A stretch of DNA of 64,000 nt, from assembly GCF_003610235.1 (NCBI RefSeq), contig NZ_RAPR01000001.1, positions 5,642,001 to 5,706,000 on the forward strand. The letters run 5' to 3'. This DNA is from Catellatospora citrea. Lineage in GTDB: Bacteria; Actinomycetota; Actinomycetes; Mycobacteriales; Micromonosporaceae. The notes under the pieces were generated by a model. It worked only from the letters and a program-made list of their open reading frames with translations, did not search any database and was not told where the DNA came from. The position numbers and the translations under genes were made by a program. Below are positions 60,181 through 64,000 of this stretch, piece by piece (the first letter of the stretch is position 1; each line of letters starts with the position of its first letter).

Positions 60181-60669
60181 ATGAGCGCTCACCAGGTGCG
60201 TCCGGTCCGTACGGCGGAGCTGCCTGCGCTGGTGGCGGTGGAACTGGCCGCCGACCGGGTGTTCGACGCGATCGGGATGGGTCCGCTGCCGCCTCCCGGC
60301 AGCATCGAGGAACTCGCCGCCGCGGCGTGCGTGCTCGTCGTCGGGGATCCCCCGGTGGGGTTCGCCCGGCTGGGCGAGGTCGACGGTCAGGCACACCTGG
60401 AGCAGCTGTCCGTCCATCCCGACCACGGCGGTCGGGGCGTCGGCACGGCGCTGCTCGAAGCCGCCTGCGACTGGGCGGCGCGGTCGGGCCACCGGGAGGT
60501 CACGCTGACCACGTTCGCCGACATCGCCTGGAACGGCCCGTTCTATGCGGGCCGCGGCTTCATCCCGGTCACCGATCCCGGCCCCGGCCTGCGGGAGATC
60601 CGCTGCCACGAGGCGGCGCTCGGCCTGGACGCCCTCGGCACCCGGATCGCGATGCGCAGGCCGCTGTGA
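60181..60669 (+). CDS. GNAT-family N-acetyltransferase
   Basis: A 162-residue single-domain acetyltransferase with the acetyl-CoA loop HGGRGVGTALLEA after the strand AHLEQLSVHPDH and the late FYAGRGFIPV motif. It is cytoplasmic; the substrate is unknown. It overlaps the following gene by 4 bases (GTGA), so the two are coupled. Confidence 0.88.
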   Translation: MSAHQVRPVRTAELPALVAVELAADRVFDAIGMGPLPPPGSIEELAAAACVLVVGDPPVGFARLGEVDGQAHLEQLSVHPDHGGRGVGTALLEAACDWAARSGHREVTLTTFADIAWNGPFYAGRGFIPVTDPGPGLREIRCHEAALGLDALGTRIAMRRPL

Positions 60670-61118
60670 AGGCGCTCGCGCTGATCGACGTCGACGGCGT
60701 GCTCAACCCGCACGGCACGGCCGCCTGCCCGCCCGGCTACACCGAGCACGAGCTGTTCCCCGGGGAGCTGGTGCGGGTGCGGCGCGAGCACGGCCCGCTG
60801 CTGTTGCGGCTGTCCACCCGCTACGAGCTGGTCTGGGCCACCTACTGGGAGCACGAGGCGAACCGGCTGCTCGCCCCGCTGCTGGGGCTGCCGCGGTTGC
60901 CGGTGATCCCCTGCGCGGGGCCGCCCGGCAGCCACCGGGACAAGCTGCTCGGGATCGCCCCCTGGGTCGCCGACCGGCCCCTGGTGTGGTTCGACGACCT
61001 GCACAGCGCGGCCGCCCACGAGTGGGCGGCGAGCCGGACCGCGCCGACCCGGCTGATCCACGTCGACCCGGTAGCGGGCCTGACCGGCGCCTATGTCGAC
61101 CAGGCGCTGCTGCCGTGA
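60666..61118 (+). CDS. HAD-like hydrolase domain protein
   Basis: A 150-residue protein with a GTG start. ALIDVDGVLNPHG fits HAD motif I (DxDGV), YELVWATYWE occupies the motif II region, and LVWFDDLHS is a late acidic pair like motif IV. It lacks a cap domain. Similar short proteins occur widely in actinomycetes, often of unknown function. It is coupled to the GNAT gene upstream. Confidence 0.75.
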   Translation: MKALALIDVDGVLNPHGTAACPPGYTEHELFPGELVRVRREHGPLLLRLSTRYELVWATYWEHEANRLLAPLLGLPRLPVIPCAGPPGSHRDKLLGIAPWVADRPLVWFDDLHSAAAHEWAASRTAPTRLIHVDPVAGLTGAYVDQALLP

Positions 61119-61155
61119 ACCGCCGGCGGCGCCGGAAGCTCCCGCACGGGGTGGC

Positions 61156-61605
61156 TCAGCAGGCGGCAAGCGCGACCAGGACGGCGATCCCGGCCACCGC
61201 GGCGACGGGCACGCCCGCGATCCAGCCGATGACCAGGCCGACGCCGTTGGCCCCGTCACGGCGTACGGTGCGGGCGATGCCCAGCCCGACGACGGTGGCC
61301 GCCAGCAGCACCTGTGCCACGACGATGCAGGCGGCGTAGACCGTGCCCGGCGCATCGGCCAGTGCCGCCGGGAGCAGGGGGATTGTCAGGGCGAGGCCGT
61401 GTCCGGCCAGCGCGGCCCAGATGCCGGAGCGCACCCGCCGCACCCGCTGTCTGCGGCGCGCATCGGCCGACGGCGCCGGGACCGCCGACGGCACCGGCAC
61501 CGGTGCGGACATCGTGACGACGGCGCGGTCGTGGCGTTCGAACGTGGTCGCGGCGGCGGGCGGTCGGACCGTCAGCAGTGGTGCCCGGTAGGGGTTGGGG
61601 GTCAC
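61156..61605 (-). CDS. Small membrane protein, unknown
   Basis: A 149-residue protein, preferred start GTG giving VTPNPYRAPLLTV; an upstream ATG (61674) would add a Cys-rich stretch of doubtful meaning. A Pro/Ala-rich cytoplasmic N-terminus and RRRQRVRRVR precede three hydrophobic segments (ALAGHGLALTIPLLP, ACIVVAQVLLAATVVGLGI, GLVIGWIAGVPVAAVAGIAVLVAL). No family was recognised. Confidence 0.6.
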   Translation of the reverse strand: MTPNPYRAPLLTVRPPAAATTFERHDRAVVTMSAPVPVPSAVPAPSADARRRQRVRRVRSGIWAALAGHGLALTIPLLPAALADAPGTVYAACIVVAQVLLAATVVGLGIARTVRRDGANGVGLVIGWIAGVPVAAVAGIAVLVALAAC

Positions 61606-61700
61606 TCCCTCAGTGCACCAGCCGGGCGGCCGGGCGGCGCCGGACCGCACGATCTCTTCACAGCATCCCCACACACCTGCGAAAACCCGCGGCGGGCGGG

Positions 61701-61747
61701 AAGAAGGGCACCTTCTACAACGCGGAGCGTTGAGAAGGTGCCCTTCC
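61701..61747. repeat. Dispersed repeat, family gaaggtgcccttc (copy 3, hairpin form)
   Basis: Arms gaagggcaccttct (61703-61716) and agaaggtgcccttcc (61733-61747) pair, and caacgc-gga-gcgttg extends the stem. It ends 5 bases from the aspartate-semialdehyde dehydrogenase stop (61753), in terminator position for that minus-strand gene. Confidence 0.85.
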
Positions 61748-61752
61748 TCTGG

Positions 61753-62787
<1,035 letters not shown>

Positions 62788-62872
62788 TTACTCAATCGGT
62801 TGATCTACCAGGCCCGCCGTCCCGTCATCCGGGCTGTGTCGGCCCGTGACGAGCGGCACGTCAGCGGGGGTT

Positions 62873-62908
62873 CGCGCCCGGCCACGGGTGTGGTCGCGGC
62901 CGGGCGCG
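62873..62908 (-). terminator. Hairpin downstream of the EamA transporter gene
   Basis: A perfect 11-base stem (62873-62883 with 62898-62908) and a 14-base loop lie directly after the stop of the transporter gene at 62912 on the minus strand. It has no T-run and would be a GC-type terminator. Confidence 0.55.
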
Positions 62909-62911
62909 GGA

Positions 62912-63775
62912 TCAGCCCCGGCCCAGGGTCACGCCGACGGCGCCGACGACCACGCCGAGCGCGGCGACCAGCCGCCGCCACATGTCGCGCTCGCCGAGCA
63001 GCCGCGCCCCCAGGAACACCACCAGCAGCACGCTGACCTCGCGCAGCGGAGCGACCACGGTCACCGGGGCCATCGTCATCGCGGTCAGGGCCAGCATGTA
63101 CGCCCCGGGTGAGCAGACCGCGGTGCCGAACACCTCACGGCGGTGCTCGCGCCACACCTGCTTCGCCCTCGCCCGGTGCTTGATCAGCCACGGGGCCAGC
63201 AGCAGCGCCCGACCGGTGTCGCCGCCCCAGTTGACCAGGATCGGCGACAGCGCGGCGACCGCGACCGCGTTGCGGTCCCAGAGGGTGTACGCGGCGATGA
63301 ACACGCCCGTCGCGAGCGCGTACAGGATGGGGGCCTTGCGTTTGAGGGCGTCGGGGGAGGGCTTGCCGATCAGGGCGACGCTGACCGACAGCGCGAGGGT
63401 GCCGGCCCAGCCGAGCAGGCCGGGGTCCTCGTCGAAGAACGGCACCGCGACGGCGCAGATCAGCACCGGGCCCAGGCCCCGGGCGACGGGGTAGACGACC
63501 GACAGGTCGCCGACCGCGTAGCCGCGTTGCAGCAGCAGGTAGTAGCCGGTGTGCAGCAGCGCCGCGCCGCCGAGCAGCACCAGGCTGCCCCAGCCGAGCG
63601 CGTCCCAGCCGGTGACCAGCGCCCAGATGCCGAACGGGGCCCAGATCAGCGCGGCGACCACCGACCAGACGGCGACGAAGGCCGTGCCCGCGACCGCGGC
63701 CCGCTTGGACAGCAGGTTCCAGGTCGCGTGGCACAGCACCGAAGCCGCGACCAGCGCGAACGCCGTGAGCGACAC
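62912..63775 (-). CDS. EamA/DMT-family transporter
   Basis: A 287-residue membrane protein with about ten hydrophobic segments arranged as two EamA repeats; VYPVARGLGPVL and VVAPLREVSVLLVVFLGARLLGE are the matching repeat ends. It probably exports or imports a small metabolite by a secondary mechanism; the substrate is unknown. The GTG start lies one base after the TGA stop of the upstream gene, so they form an operon. Confidence 0.85.
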   Translation of the reverse strand: MSLTAFALVAASVLCHATWNLLSKRAAVAGTAFVAVWSVVAALIWAPFGIWALVTGWDALGWGSLVLLGGAALLHTGYYLLLQRGYAVGDLSVVYPVARGLGPVLICAVAVPFFDEDPGLLGWAGTLALSVSVALIGKPSPDALKRKAPILYALATGVFIAAYTLWDRNAVAVAALSPILVNWGGDTGRALLLAPWLIKHRARAKQVWREHRREVFGTAVCSPGAYMLALTAMTMAPVTVVAPLREVSVLLVVFLGARLLGERDMWRRLVAALGVVVGAVGVTLGRG

Positions 63776-63776
63776 G

Positions 63777-64000
63777 TCAGGCCGTCACGGCGGGGACCGG
63801 CGCGGCAGGCCGCTCCGGGATCAAGGAGGTGCCCGCGAGGTGGCTCTCGCCGATGAGCGGCTGGCCCAGCACGGCGAGCACGGTCGGGGCGACCGAGACG
63901 TGGCTGACGTCGGCGGGCGGTGTGGCGCCGATGCCCGCGCCGCAGGCGGCCAGCCAGGCGGTGCGCTCCCAGCGGCTGCGGCCGCCGTGGCCGCCCTCGT
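63777..64000 (-). CDS. C-terminal end of a phosphodiesterase/alkaline-phosphatase-like protein (cut by window edge)
   Basis: Only the last 73-74 residues are visible. They contain EGGHGGRSRWERTAWLA followed by ACGAGIGATPPADVSHVSVAPTVL. The HGG and the GxGI/PTVL pattern near the end resemble the alkaline-phosphatase superfamily (type I phosphodiesterase/nucleotide pyrophosphatase), in which the His binds metal. With so little sequence the assignment is tentative. It is one base from the EamA gene downstream. Confidence 0.45.
   Translation of the reverse strand, partial: EGGHGGRSRWERTAWLAACGAGIGATPPADVSHVSVAPTVLAVLGQPLIGESHLAGTSLIPERPAAPVPAVTA

Overview
The window is about 72% GC, and almost every gene has the wobble-GC bias, GTG starts and 4-base ATGA/GTGA overlaps of an actinomycete. 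Several gene types point to the Micromonosporaceae: an ACT-GNAT acetyltransferase of the kind described from Micromonospora, a CebR-type cellobiose operon, a bioB partner gene of the mycobacterial/actinobacterial BsaP type, and SigE-family sigma factors. This placement is an inference. No rRNA, tRNA, insertion sequence, prophage or CRISPR array was seen. It reads as ordinary chromosome, cut at both ends through a gene: a response regulator at 1-331 and a phosphatase-like gene at 63777-64000.

Layout. 1-13.2 kb: a partial response regulator that lacks its phospho-acceptor Asp, msrB, a stand-alone LigD-type polymerase domain, a LuxR-like regulator divergent from an aldo/keto reductase, a secreted tripeptidyl-peptidase-like hydrolase, an ATP-dependent DNA ligase, an SDR, a sigma factor with its membrane partner, a maltokinase-cap-like protein, a MOSC-flavodoxin-reductase-ferredoxin fusion, and an AlkA-like glycosylase. 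13.2-14.1 kb: a chitin/cellulose-active LPMO. 14.2-20.6 kb: a four-gene minus-strand operon herA-sbcD-sbcC-nurA. This is the archaeal-style DNA-end-resection set and the most striking block in the window. 20.8-24.5 kb: a second sigma/anti-sigma-like pair, a RibD-C reductase coupled to a 39-residue Cys-rich protein, and a K+ channel with an RCK domain.

24.6-30.6 kb: a cellobiose/beta-glucoside operon (binding protein, two permeases, GH1 beta-glucosidase, LacI/CebR regulator) with two CebR-like operators at its promoter. 31.0-34.7 kb: two paralogous ACT-domain proteins, the second fused to a GNAT acetyltransferase, then a bacterial nitric-oxide-synthase oxygenase with an unusual C-terminal extension. 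34.8-39.1 kb: a polysaccharide deacetylase lipoprotein and divergent biotin genes (bsaP-bioB / bioF-bioD). 39.1-41.4 kb: a P450 and a zinc alcohol dehydrogenase. 41.4-51.9 kb: a LacI-regulated polysaccharide-use island (intracellular GH20, secreted PL8 lyase, LacI regulator, sugar ABC importer, 2-hydroxyacid dehydrogenase) tied together by shared operator-like palindromes. 52-60 kb: an oligopeptidase B-like protease divergent from a complete dipeptide ABC importer whose genes overlap by 4 bases. 60-64 kb: GNAT, HAD-like, membrane protein, aspartate-semialdehyde dehydrogenase and an EamA transporter.

Gene-free DNA carries at least three families of dispersed imperfect palindromes, usually at 3' ends of genes. 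Two of them supply the stop codon of the neighbouring gene. The two hairpin-forming copies of one family show compensatory changes in the inner stem.
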